Positions 56,367 through 64,000 of a DNA stretch of 64,000 nt are shown here, in pieces. The number at the start of each line of letters is the position of its first letter. Position 1 is the first letter of the stretch. Below the pieces are notes generated by a model. That model ran no database searches, had not been told where the DNA came from, and was given only the letters and a program-made list of their open reading frames with translations. Made by a program: the position numbers and the translations under genes. The stretch lies in contig CM041297.1 of the NCBI GenBank assembly GCA_023052935.1, positions 93,403,521-93,467,520 on the forward strand. Reading direction: 5' to 3'. This stretch comes from Piezodorus guildinii (Eukaryota > Arthropoda > Insecta > Hemiptera > Pentatomidae).

Positions 56367-59300
56367 ATATATTATATATATAAAATATATATAATAAACG
56401 ATAACGTGATTTTGGTTTCCGCTAACTCTAAACCACAAGACAGATTTTGATACAATTTTCACCATCATTGAGGCATTCTTTCTTGAAGTTTTATGAGTAA
56501 AATATATGTAATTTAGCTTTTCTTTAAATGAGAAAAATAAATTTTCTGTAACCAAGTCATTTAAAAAATTATTCCTGACATGTAAGTAGTATCATAGATG
56601 TATAATATACGTTGGAAAGCCCAAGATTTTAGAAAAGTTAATAAACAATAAAATAAATCGTACAAGTTAATATAAAGTTGTTGTAATTTCATAAACTTAT
56701 GAACTTATGTTTCCATAATGTTGTGATAAGGGTTGTTATGGTTATGATGAGGGAGGTTATGGTGAATATACAGGTTATATTCTTTCATTCAGTACTCGAA
56801 ATTTTAGAAAAATGTTAGATAGCAAATCGAATGTAAGTTGTTAAAATAAATGGAAAGTTGTCAAACACTAACATTGCTAATAAAGATTTCTACTTCTAGA
56901 TCATTTAATAGAAAAATAAATTTCACTGTAAACTAAAGCGGACTCCCATGGAAACTATTCAACTTTAAAAATGTATTTATGAAACGTTCATTTGCAATAT
57001 AAATAAACCAAACAAAACAGGAACCGTTTAAAATAACAAACTAACAAAAACTAAACCAATTTTTGACCAATTTTGTTTGTAATTTCTGCCGATGATTAAA
57101 TATAATAATGAATAGACGTTAAACAATAAACATAATATTTTCTTGCTAAGTGCACTTTTCATTACAATGAACTCATAATCCTAAAGTGATAAACTCTTAA
57201 TTCATCAAACTGAAGTTTTTTTTAAAACATAAAATGACACACTTAAATTGCACCTGTGCTAAGCAAGGACGAGTCACTAGTACCCATATATGTGTAATTA
57301 CAAAAATAATACCTTGTATGATGCCTCTTTTGCACCACAATAAAAGTAATTCCAGGCTTATAATCTCCTTCTAGCTTAATACAAGCTTCTCTTATAGCAG
57401 TAAGTTCGTGTTGCAAAACCTGAAAAAAAAATCACTATAGAAACTACCTCAAAATAATTCATTTTTATAATGGTCTAAGCTATGATGAACTATTTTAAAA
57501 TATTTATAGTACCATAATAGAGCTATATCTAGTTTTGAGGTCACATCTTTGAATTTAATTTTGAAAATATATAGTATAATTTGGAGATCATTTGGAACAC
57601 TTCATAGCAAATAACATTCAGAGGTTTTGAAATAAGTATTTAACACTTTAACGACCAGAGCAGGCAAGAACGCCCGCTGGCTTTGTCTACCCCGACCTCA
57701 TTCAAGAATATTTTTGCTCCCCCACTACTACTACTAGCCTCCCAGCGGTCATCCATGCCCGCTACACAATCTGTTTTCCTCATCCACAAACCTTGGCTAG
57801 AGGACCAGATGCCCGCTAGATAATTGACTTTCTCTCGATAACCGACCGCGTTGGGCCCTCGAAACACTTTAATGAACTTGTGTTGTACTTTTTCTCTCAA
57901 TTTTTTATGATACTGTAAATATAGATACTAGTGGCTATTCTCAATGTAAAACAAAAAAAAATGTTATTCATCTATTTTAAAAAAATTAATCATAGGAAAG
58001 ATATATATTAAAAAATGTACAAAACAGCCATCTGACACCTTTCCTATGAATTGCTCTAATATATTTGAACAAAATAACTATTAAAAAACTTATAAAAATA
58101 TTTGAATATACAGAAAATGGATTAATTAAAAATAATTAATTATTTTTATGATAAATGTGAAAACAATATGGCAGTATGGGGCTCATCAATTCAATCTTTA
58201 GAATATGTAACAACTTTTTTCACTTTTCCCATCCTGAAATTTCAAATAGTAACTCTTAGGCCCGGTTGCACCGACCGTGTTTAACTTTAACTTTACTAAT
58301 CTGGATAAGTAAATCACGGGTTAGCAGAAATTCCATTGCACCAATCATAATTAGCCCTAACTCTAAGTTAAGTGATGGTGTTAAGTTAATTCACCTTCCT
58401 ACCTCGATTATCCGATGTCAATGTTACCTTTCTACTGTTACTTTAGCTTTCAAACATTGTTTGTGTCAGTTTCAGTTTGTTTTTTTCTGAATATTTTCGT
58501 AACATTTATCCCAATACACCGAGGAAAAATGAACACAATCTCTTCAGATAAATATTCAACATCAGATGAAGATATAATGCAACTGATATATATACTTCCT
58601 AGGAACAAGCTTTACAAAGTAAGGAGGAATCCCTTTGAAAGGAAATGACATAATTTTGTATAAATTGCAATCTGTGTTATTAAATCAATTAACCTTTCCC
58701 TCTTTTGTTGTCAAGTGGTAATTTATTTGTTTATATTTATCAATAAAGTCTGATTTTTGTATTTTATTTATATATTTTTTTCCCTCTAATTCAGTAAATT
58801 GATTAATAATAAAAATAGGTTAATTAATTGGAAGAATGAAAAATGATAATAAATAATTTGTAGGTTTCTAAATCTTCCAAAAACAGTTTATTACAATTAA
58901 CTTTAAAACGAGTCAACATTTCGAGGGCCTTCCCCATCATCAGGACTCACTAAAATACATCAAAAAATTATCAATTAACATTATAAAATAACTTTTTAAA
59001 TATTAACTAAAAACATTACCAAAAATATGCATAACAATGTTACAAAAAAATTATATTTACCCGAAATTCATTTAAAATTTAAAAAATTATCCATTTTTGA
59101 TTAAAATTTTGTCAAAAAGTTATGTCATAAAATTGGTTTGTTTTTTAAATTAACACTAAGGAAAAAATACCCATTTAACTGACATATTCTTTGGCCCCTG
59201 ATGAATTAGGGTCATACTATTTACTGTAGTAAGTATACACTGATTTATTATTAAATATAGGTCACTAAGGTAAGGTTTACAAATTTTAATTTCCCAATTG

Positions 59301-62300
59301 TAGCAAGAACTGCTTGAGAGAGGTGTTTTCAATCTGTTTTATAATTTATGGTATCTTTTATATTTTTGTTTATATATAGATTCGATTGTTTTTCTATATC
59401 CAATATTGTAGGTTTTTCAAAATCAAAATTGTGATTAAGCTGAAGACTGTATTGTGCAAATGCTGTAGTGTTTATATTTTTACAATTATTGCTGTGTTGT
59501 TTGACTCTAGTTGTGATCTTTTTAGAGGTTTCTCCTATGTAGGTTTCTCACAATCTATACAATTTATTTTATAAATAACATTCAGTTTTTCGTGTGGTAA
59601 AATCTTTAATGTTTGATAAATGATTACTTAGTTTATTATGGTTATATAGCCCTAATTTTGTCTGTGGTGAATTAAATTCAACAAGTGTTCTCTTAATTTC
59701 TTCGGATAGATGAGGTATAAACTGCATTTTTTGATAATGGTATATATTTCTATTTCTTCCACTTATCATGTCTATATTTATCGCATTATTGATATTACCT
59801 ATAATTGTTTTTTTATTATTTTCATTCTGGTAAAGATCTGTTATAGTTTTTTGTTTAGGTTTTACTATTTATTGTTCATATTGTCATCAATTTTTGGTTT
59901 ATTATTGATCAATTTATTGTTATTAACGTTAAGGTTTTTTGTCCTGGGTTCATTTTTAATTTCATTGTACTTGATTTAATTTATTATTTTTTTCGAATAC
60001 ATCTAATAACATTTTATATACTATAGTTTTTATTCCATTTAGATACTCATTGTCTGTCTGGTTTCACAATACAATCCAGCTTCCTTGATATTCAATAGAT
60101 CTTAAAATGTTTCATTATTAATGCTCAACGGTCAACTAATTATATCCATTATTGTATTAATATATATTAATCGGCAGAGTAAAACAATCATTTCAATATA
60201 ACCTAACTGTCTCTGTCTAGAGGGTTTGGAGTTGTTAAATACGTCACGAATATGATGACGTCCCGCGCTAACCCATGTAAACTAACTCAAATTAAAAATT
60301 TGTTGGTGCAACTGGACAAAAACTTTAATCATGATTAGGTTTTAACCCGGGTTAGTTAACAGCAAAAGTTAACTTTAACACAGGCTGTTGGTGCAACCGG
60401 GCCTTACAGTATTTTTTAACTTTATTAAAGAGTTTTTTTTTTATCAAATCTGTGCGACTGAAGGAGCGGAGTCACTCAGAGGATTTTTTTCAAGAAGTGC
60501 CCTTACAACCTCTTCTTTAAAATTTGTTATGGATATTTTTTTTTGTCTAAAACTGTTATAAATAATAAGGGCATTCAGTAGAGAGACCCCAAAAATAAGA
60601 TCAATAGCAATTTTATGAAACCACTTAAGGGTCCACAGTAAGCTTGTGGAATAGGACAACTACATTTAGTCTGACGTATCGATTGACGATTTCCTAATGT
60701 TTTAATCGTCCTTGGGTTTGTAATGGTTCTTCCACTTCGAGTCACAACTTCATTTCATCCGGACATCTCTTATATCATTCAGAGGGCATATACAGCCTCT
60801 AGTAACTTCTTCATGGGACCTCAGCGAGCGCAGTTGCCTGCTTTATTTATTAATTTTTTTAACTAAAAGTAACTTTTTTCACATCTTTTTTAATACTATA
60901 TGTTTTTAGGGTCAAAAAAACACAAATAGTTGATGATAATGTTTTGGGCAATGGAACCAAAATAGCCAGTTTTGGTCGGTCGCAGGTTAGAAACGCTGCA
61001 GTGGTCTCCTATGCCTGCTTTGGTCCACATGACAAGGTGCTCGTAGCAGGCGTGGTAGTTAAAGTGTTAAATAGGTAATTAATAATGATTGATTTAAACT
61101 TAGTTAAATATTAATAGGATCACACATTGGGAAGAAAATGAATCCACTAAACAGTGGTTCCTAACAAGCGGTCTGCAGACATGAAAAATATTTGCAAAGC
61201 CTTAGCTTGTAACAATAACCACTTATACATCGCACAGACACATAAAATTCCACGCGATAACAGATAGTAAATAGGAACAGCATATTCTATATTCAGAATC
61301 TTCTCTTCACTTAATGGCACACTCTCTTGAGTGCCGGTAGTGTTGCTTGATTAAATGTACATAATGCACATTTTTTTTTTTTTTTTTTTTAATTTCTTAA
61401 TTGAGTCCATTGTACTGATTGGATCAAGGGGTCCTAGAAAAAAATTTATTGGGAAATGTTGCACTAGAGAATAACCAATAATGGTATTAGAATATTTTAA
61501 GAGTCTCATTCATTGGTGCAAGATGATGATGCATTATTGACTGACAGGCTTGATTTAGGCAAAAGTCAATTAAATATTAAAATAAATTATTTTCTAAAAA
61601 TATAACTTTTTATTACAGTCAATTTTTCTCATTTCACAGTAAAGTGAATATATTAAAATATATTTAAGATAATGGTGGTGCTGTAAACCTTTTTTGACAA
61701 GTGGGTAACCCACAAATTAAAGTGAACCAAACCACTTGATTTGATAGTTTATCAGGAGTTCATTGTGGTTTATTTTAAATAGTTTTGCCTAATCCAGATA
61801 TGCCTATATCCTCTTGACTATCCTTAAAACTAAAATGTAAAACATTGTATTCTACACTTAACCAATTAATTGGAAAAAAAAAAAAAAAAAAAAAAGGATT
61901 TTAAAATAATCATGCCACACTTACATGTAAAAATTGACCCTCTGACACACCATCTCGGTAGAGTATAATTCTGTGAGGCTTGTAGCCGCCAGTACTTTTG
62001 TAAAACATTATGAGAAGTTCTCTGTGAATAAGAGGGGGAAAAAAAAATATATTACCAATTCAAGCAAGAATTAATACCTACAAATGAAAAGTAATGGAAT
62101 ACATTTTCTAAAATATACCATACCTGACCATAGAGGATAGTTCTTGAATTATTTCTTGACGATGCTGCTGAACCCTAACAGTAGCAGCATATCGACTTGG
62201 ATGTGCATCCATGGAACCAACAACAGCTGCTATAGAAGGTTTTTTATTATCTCCAGCAGGCGGGTGAGTCACATCAGCACCGAGGAATATCACTGGTTCA

Positions 62301-63572
62301 TTGAAAACCTGAAAATGAATTTCTTTATTAGCTGTATCATATGAGAAGTTACAGGCCAGAAATAATCCATAATTCAGGGCAAGAGTAATATAAATAGTTT
62401 TTAAAAGAAATAATTGTCTATAGGATTATGTTATTCCATACCTTCGGCCTGATGCTGGGAACTAATATGCTATTAATGCCGCCAAGTTTAACGTTAATTT
62501 TGAGACAAAGATTGGAGAGAGTCTGCGGTGAAGTTTTATTTACATTTTTAGCTTGAACGCATTGTGTGGCCATACCTAAAACTGTATCTCCAACCCTCTT
62601 CACTTCAGCTGTAAACAAGAAAATATCTAATCAATCTTTTTATCAAAAGTGAAATTTCAAACAATTAAGACATTGAGTTCCAAAAGGTACAAAGGAATTT
62701 TTTTTTGTAATTGATATTTTGACATATTTGTTAACTAATGATTTAGTTTAACCTCAATCTGTCATCAGATTTTATCTAAAAAACAGAAATCCTTTAAAAA
62801 CATATTTGAATATTGCATTTCATTCTGAAGGTACTAAATCCACATTTCATTTCATTCCTAAGGGTACTAAAAACATTTCCTTCCAAAATGTCCTATATCC
62901 TCTGTAAACAAATAACCTTTCCTTTCATTTCCTTCCAAAATGTATTATATTTCAAATTATAGGGCAGAGGCACCTAACCCCGTAGTATATCACCATTAAT
63001 TTAATGTTTTCTTCATTTTATACATTTTAATTGGTTCATTTATTACGTCTTGAATCACCACTATTATTTTGATCAATGGTTTTAACCTAGTTATAAGTTT
63101 TTAGGTTTTTTTAAACAACTTAATTGCATCGCTTTGGTTCTTGTAGGTTCTCAATTAAATTAATTTTTTTCATAGTATTTCTTCTTGCAGCCACATAAAT
63201 TTGATACCAACATTGGTCCAGTAATAAATAAATGACAAGATTTTTGTGTTTTATGAAAGTCTAAAGTGGATATAGTACATTTTGGAATTTGATGTCTCAA
63301 TTTCTGTATACTGATTACCACACTTTCTCAGATAAAATAATTCAACAAGTAAAATAATGTAATGAAAGCAATTATATTTTCAAATTATAATTGGTTTTAC
63401 ATCTGAAGTTAATTTTAGAGAGAATATGATTTTTCATAATTAAAAAAAAAAAAATTACCATAAACTGGAGTTTTCCCCGGAAGCACAACCACAACAAGCT
63501 GTAATGCTTGGAAGGAAGATTTCAGGTAACGAAACATAGGCTCTACTTGATCTGGACCAGTAGCGTATTTAC
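53225..63572 (-). CDS. AGO1: Argonaute-1, C-terminal eight exons (MID/PIWI), incomplete at right edge
   Basis: Argonaute-1 is the miRNA-guided effector of RISC in the insect cytoplasm. Eight exons encode the last 368 residues and stop; the rest lies beyond the window. All introns are GT-AG and phases agree at every junction (1109 coding bases). Recognised blocks in order: [129 protein letters not shown] and the terminal MYFA. The PIWI catalytic tetrad (Asp, Glu, Asp, His; equivalents of human AGO2 Asp597, Glu637, Asp669, His807) is complete: Asp in GADVTH, Glu in HRQEII, Asp in YRDG, His in YYAHL. It is near identical to insect AGO1 and clearly not AGO2 or a Piwi protein. Introns are loaded with transposons, including a triple nest at 57640-61070. 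Confidence 0.98.
53400..54290 (+). pseudogene. LINE 3' end in the last AGO1 intron
   Basis: Opposite strand to AGO1. First frame: [20 protein letters not shown] and [20 protein letters not shown], then a frameshift or stop at a degraded H..C cluster. A second frame continues from about 53696 with [13 protein letters not shown] to a stop at about 53866. The 3' end GGGGATTACCCCGAAAACAA followed by an ATTATT tail near 54241-54285 is a typical LINE terminus. It resembles the LINE at 45480-46232 in layout. Confidence 0.7.
54660..54859 (-). CDS. AGO1: AGO1 exon with catalytic histidine
   Basis: 200 bases, starts [10 protein letters not shown], ends in phase 2 with donor GTATGC. The fourth catalytic residue (His in YYAHL) is encoded at 54712-54710. 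Confidence 0.97.
54860..55742. other. AGO1 intron with a tRNA-like SINE remnant
   Basis: About 55005-55200 carries GGGCGGCTGAGCAGGCTAAC, TTGAGATCGTC and CCAGGCACTGG, then GTAGGGGTATAAA, a composition like a decayed tRNA-derived SINE of a fourth family. The rest is plain AT-rich intron. Confidence 0.35.
55743..56039. repeat. Inverted pair of Penelope-like ends in an AGO1 intron
   Basis: Left arm 55743-55852 and right arm 55911-56039 are inverted copies sharing GAGAAGT.AGTTGAGG, GCAGTCAAATAAACACA, GGTGCC(A)ACGTTTCGG-type words and GAAGGAGTGAGAGTCCAAC. The right arm has an extra ~20-bp GGTCTTCTTCAGAGCGAT segment. The loop is about 58 bp. The pre-mRNA of AGO1 would include the whole hairpin. Confidence 0.85.
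56135..56264 (-). CDS. AGO1: AGO1 exon, LFCADKK to HQGIQ
   Basis: 130 bases after a polypyrimidine tract and CAG; completes the arginine of HHTR and contains [20 protein letters not shown]. Donor GTAGGT. Confidence 0.97.
56265..57312. other. AGO1 intron, no inserted element recognised
   Basis: A (CT)n tract at about 56333-56356 followed by TA-rich sequence; otherwise unremarkable AT-rich intron DNA. Confidence 0.5.
57313..57419 (-). CDS. AGO1: AGO1 exon, VLQHEL to KRHHT
   Basis: 107 bases, acceptor at 57420, donor GTATTA at 57312. Reads [20 protein letters not shown] and [12 protein letters not shown]. Confidence 0.97.
58529..58648 (+). pseudogene. Possible Harbinger transposase N-terminal remnant
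   Basis: A 39-codon frame ending VRRNPFERK. An (R)RNPFE block near the N-terminus is common in PIF/Harbinger transposases, and the position 270 bp inside the left TIR fits. The rest of the transposase is missing. Recognition rests on one short block. Confidence 0.45.
58860..60180 (-). mobile_element. Penelope-like element with GIY-YIG remnant, nested in the Harbinger-like element
   Basis: Minus-strand translation gives a linker ([35 protein letters not shown]), then [10 protein letters not shown] and, after a frameshift, [16 protein letters not shown], the GIY-YIG endonuclease core of Penelope-like retroelements, with [20 protein letters not shown] downstream. Further 3' (58905-58945) the CCTGATGATGGGGAAGGCCC plus CGAAATGTTGAC pair marks the element terminus. 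The reverse-transcriptase part is missing or decayed. The right boundary is approximate. Confidence 0.8.
60444..60800 (-). pseudogene. PiggyBac transposase C-terminal remnant
   Basis: The block [20 protein letters not shown], then [13 protein letters not shown] and [17 protein letters not shown] matches the end of the DDE_Tnp_1_7 catalytic domain of piggyBac transposases (family pattern: TLKWYHK, VSLVNAYILY, FRLEV). The catalytic aspartates lie further N-terminal and are absent. Upstream sequence to about 60800 is disrupted. Confidence 0.8.
61152..61466. mobile_element. Possible hAT-type MITE in AGO1 intron
   Basis: The left end CAGTGGTTCCTAAC is a typical hAT terminus. The right part, read inverted, TAGTGCAACATTTCCC followed by TAGGACCCCTTGATCC, resembles hAT-like non-autonomous elements. 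The two ends match each other poorly and no 8-bp duplication was found, so this is tentative. A T tract lies at about 61372-61391. Confidence 0.3.
61925..62021 (-). CDS. AGO1: AGO1 exon with third catalytic Asp
   Basis: 97 bases; completes a split arginine, [20 protein letters not shown], then [12 protein letters not shown]; donor GTAAGT. The Asp of YRDG is the third catalytic residue. Confidence 0.97.
62124..62308 (-). CDS. AGO1: AGO1 exon with first and second catalytic residues
   Basis: 185 bases reading [20 protein letters not shown] to [11 protein letters not shown] plus two bases of arginine. Asp in GADVTH (codon 12) and Glu in HRQEII (codon 52) are 40 residues apart, as in human AGO2. 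Confidence 0.97.
62442..62608 (-). CDS. AGO1: AGO1 exon, EVKRVG to SIRPK
   Basis: 167 bases, acceptor TTTACAG, donor GTATGG. Contains [17 protein letters not shown] and [11 protein letters not shown]. Confidence 0.97.
62609..63458. other. AGO1 intron, nothing recognised
   Basis: AT-rich intron of about 850 bp. A segment TTTCATTTC(C/A)TTCC with ACTAAA(TCC)AC words is repeated loosely near 62810-62950; no transposon was identified. Confidence 0.5.
63459..63572 (-). CDS. AGO1: AGO1 exon, KYATGPDQ to KTPVY
   Basis: 114 bases, the most upstream exon in the window. It begins in phase with a split codon (probably cysteine, with its first base on the preceding exon outside the window) and ends one base into an alanine codon; donor GTAATT. 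Confidence 0.96.
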
Positions 63573-64000
63573 CTGAAACATGTTTCTTAGTCAGAAAATG
63601 TGATCAATTAAAAACATTAATTATAAGAGCTATGGTTGATAATAATAGTGGTTGTTGTAATTTTATAATAATTAATTGTAATTTTAGCAGTAGTGTGCCT
63701 TTCTTACTTAAATAGCTATTAAGTGATAAGTATTTTTAGTTCATTATTCCTTTTTCTTCTACTTATTTCTAGTTTAAAACATCAGAATTGTTCTTTACCA
63801 GAATGCATAAATAAATAAAATACAACATTTTTATTTAACCATTTATTTATTTCTATTATAGAAATAAAGGTTTTAATAGTAATAAGTATGAAACTTTATA
63901 TTGAGCTTCAACATCATTATTTTAAAAAATTAAGATACTAGTTGACCCAACAGACGATATCCTGTCAGAAGTATGTCTTAACGAAATGGGTCACACCATT
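63573..64000. other. AGO1 intron, possible interspersed repeat at the edge
   Basis: Intron continuing past the window. From about 63937 the words ACTAGTTGACCCAACAGACG and ATCCTGTCAGAAGT look like the end of a dispersed arthropod repeat, but the window ends before it can be judged. Confidence 0.3.

Larger units (their letters stand above)
58259..60403 (+). mobile_element. Harbinger-like element nested in the piggyBac-like element
   Basis: Ends GGCCCGGTTGCACC at the left and, inverted, GGCCCGGTTGCACCAACAGC at the right, with further subterminal similarity (GTTTAACTTTAAC / GTGTTAAAGTTAAC). The flanking 3-bp duplication TTA lies at 58256-58258 and 60404-60406. G/C-rich TIRs with a TWA target duplication are the PIF/Harbinger signature. 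It is 2145 bp including a Penelope-like insertion. Confidence 0.85.
57640..61070 (-). mobile_element. PiggyBac-like element, internally deleted, hosting nested insertions
   Basis: TTAA target sites at 57640-57643 and 61067-61070 flank inverted ends that both read CACTTTAAC(G/T)ACCA inwards. The body carries a piggyBac transposase remnant on the minus strand (see 60444-60800). Without the nested element at 58259-60403 only about 1.3 kb remain, so most of the transposase is gone. It lies in the AGO1 intron between the exons at 57419 and 61925. Confidence 0.85.

Noticed and set aside
57640..57900. 86-codon minus-strand frame at the left piggyBac end
   Set aside because: It begins and ends within the piggyBac-like left end and shows no transposase motif; probably chance.
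62108..62293. Stand-alone 61-codon protein
   Set aside because: It is an AGO1 exon read into its flanking intron; the true exon is 62124-62308 with GT-AG borders.

Overview
This is eukaryotic, very AT-rich insect DNA. Two highly conserved metazoan genes, both on the minus strand, stand in a sea of transposable elements. The element mix (Penelope-like, jockey-like and RTE-like LINEs, Copia, mariner, piggyBac, Harbinger, tRNA-derived SINEs) and the near-canonical insect AGO1 protein point to an insect. I lean to a hemipteran from the general look, but the sequence does not prove it.

Layout. 1-31 kb holds no recognisable host coding gene. It contains LINE fragments, three tRNA-derived SINE families (called SINE-A, SINE-B and SINE-C here), a deleted mariner, fold-back repeats, and many copies of a roughly 0.9 kb repeat family called R1. 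R1 has subterminal inverted repeats, a (CA)n tract and a 3' palindrome, which together resemble non-autonomous rolling-circle (Helentron/HINE-type) elements. One possible host feature is a GC-rich putative first exon with a consensus donor at 20984-21195 (minus). 30.95-34.93 kb is a Copia-type LTR retrotransposon with identical 198-bp LTRs and a 5-bp target duplication. It sits inside an R1 copy, lacks almost all of gag, and has one frameshift in the reverse-transcriptase region. 39.47-43.20 kb is the complete three-exon gene for the PP2A-binding protein IGBP1/Tap42; its large second intron holds a LINE, an R1 copy and a Penelope-like end. 43.3-53.2 kb is non-coding: SINEs, one LINE 3' end, a Penelope-like palindrome, microsatellites and a long repeat-poor stretch downstream of AGO1. 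53.23-63.57 kb (continuing past the right edge) holds the last eight exons of Argonaute-1, covering the MID/PIWI part with all four catalytic residues and the natural stop codon.

The most striking structure is in an AGO1 intron. A piggyBac-like element with TTAA ends contains a Harbinger-like element with TTA ends, which in turn contains a Penelope-like element with a GIY-YIG endonuclease remnant. Three mechanistically different transposon classes are thus nested in one intron of a small-RNA effector gene. Another AGO1 intron carries an inverted pair of Penelope-like ends that could fold into a long hairpin in the pre-mRNA.

Exon boundaries were set by hand from GT/AG sites and reading-phase agreement. 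In both genes all phases close exactly. Boundaries of the old repeats are approximate, and family assignments rest on motif recognition, not on searches.
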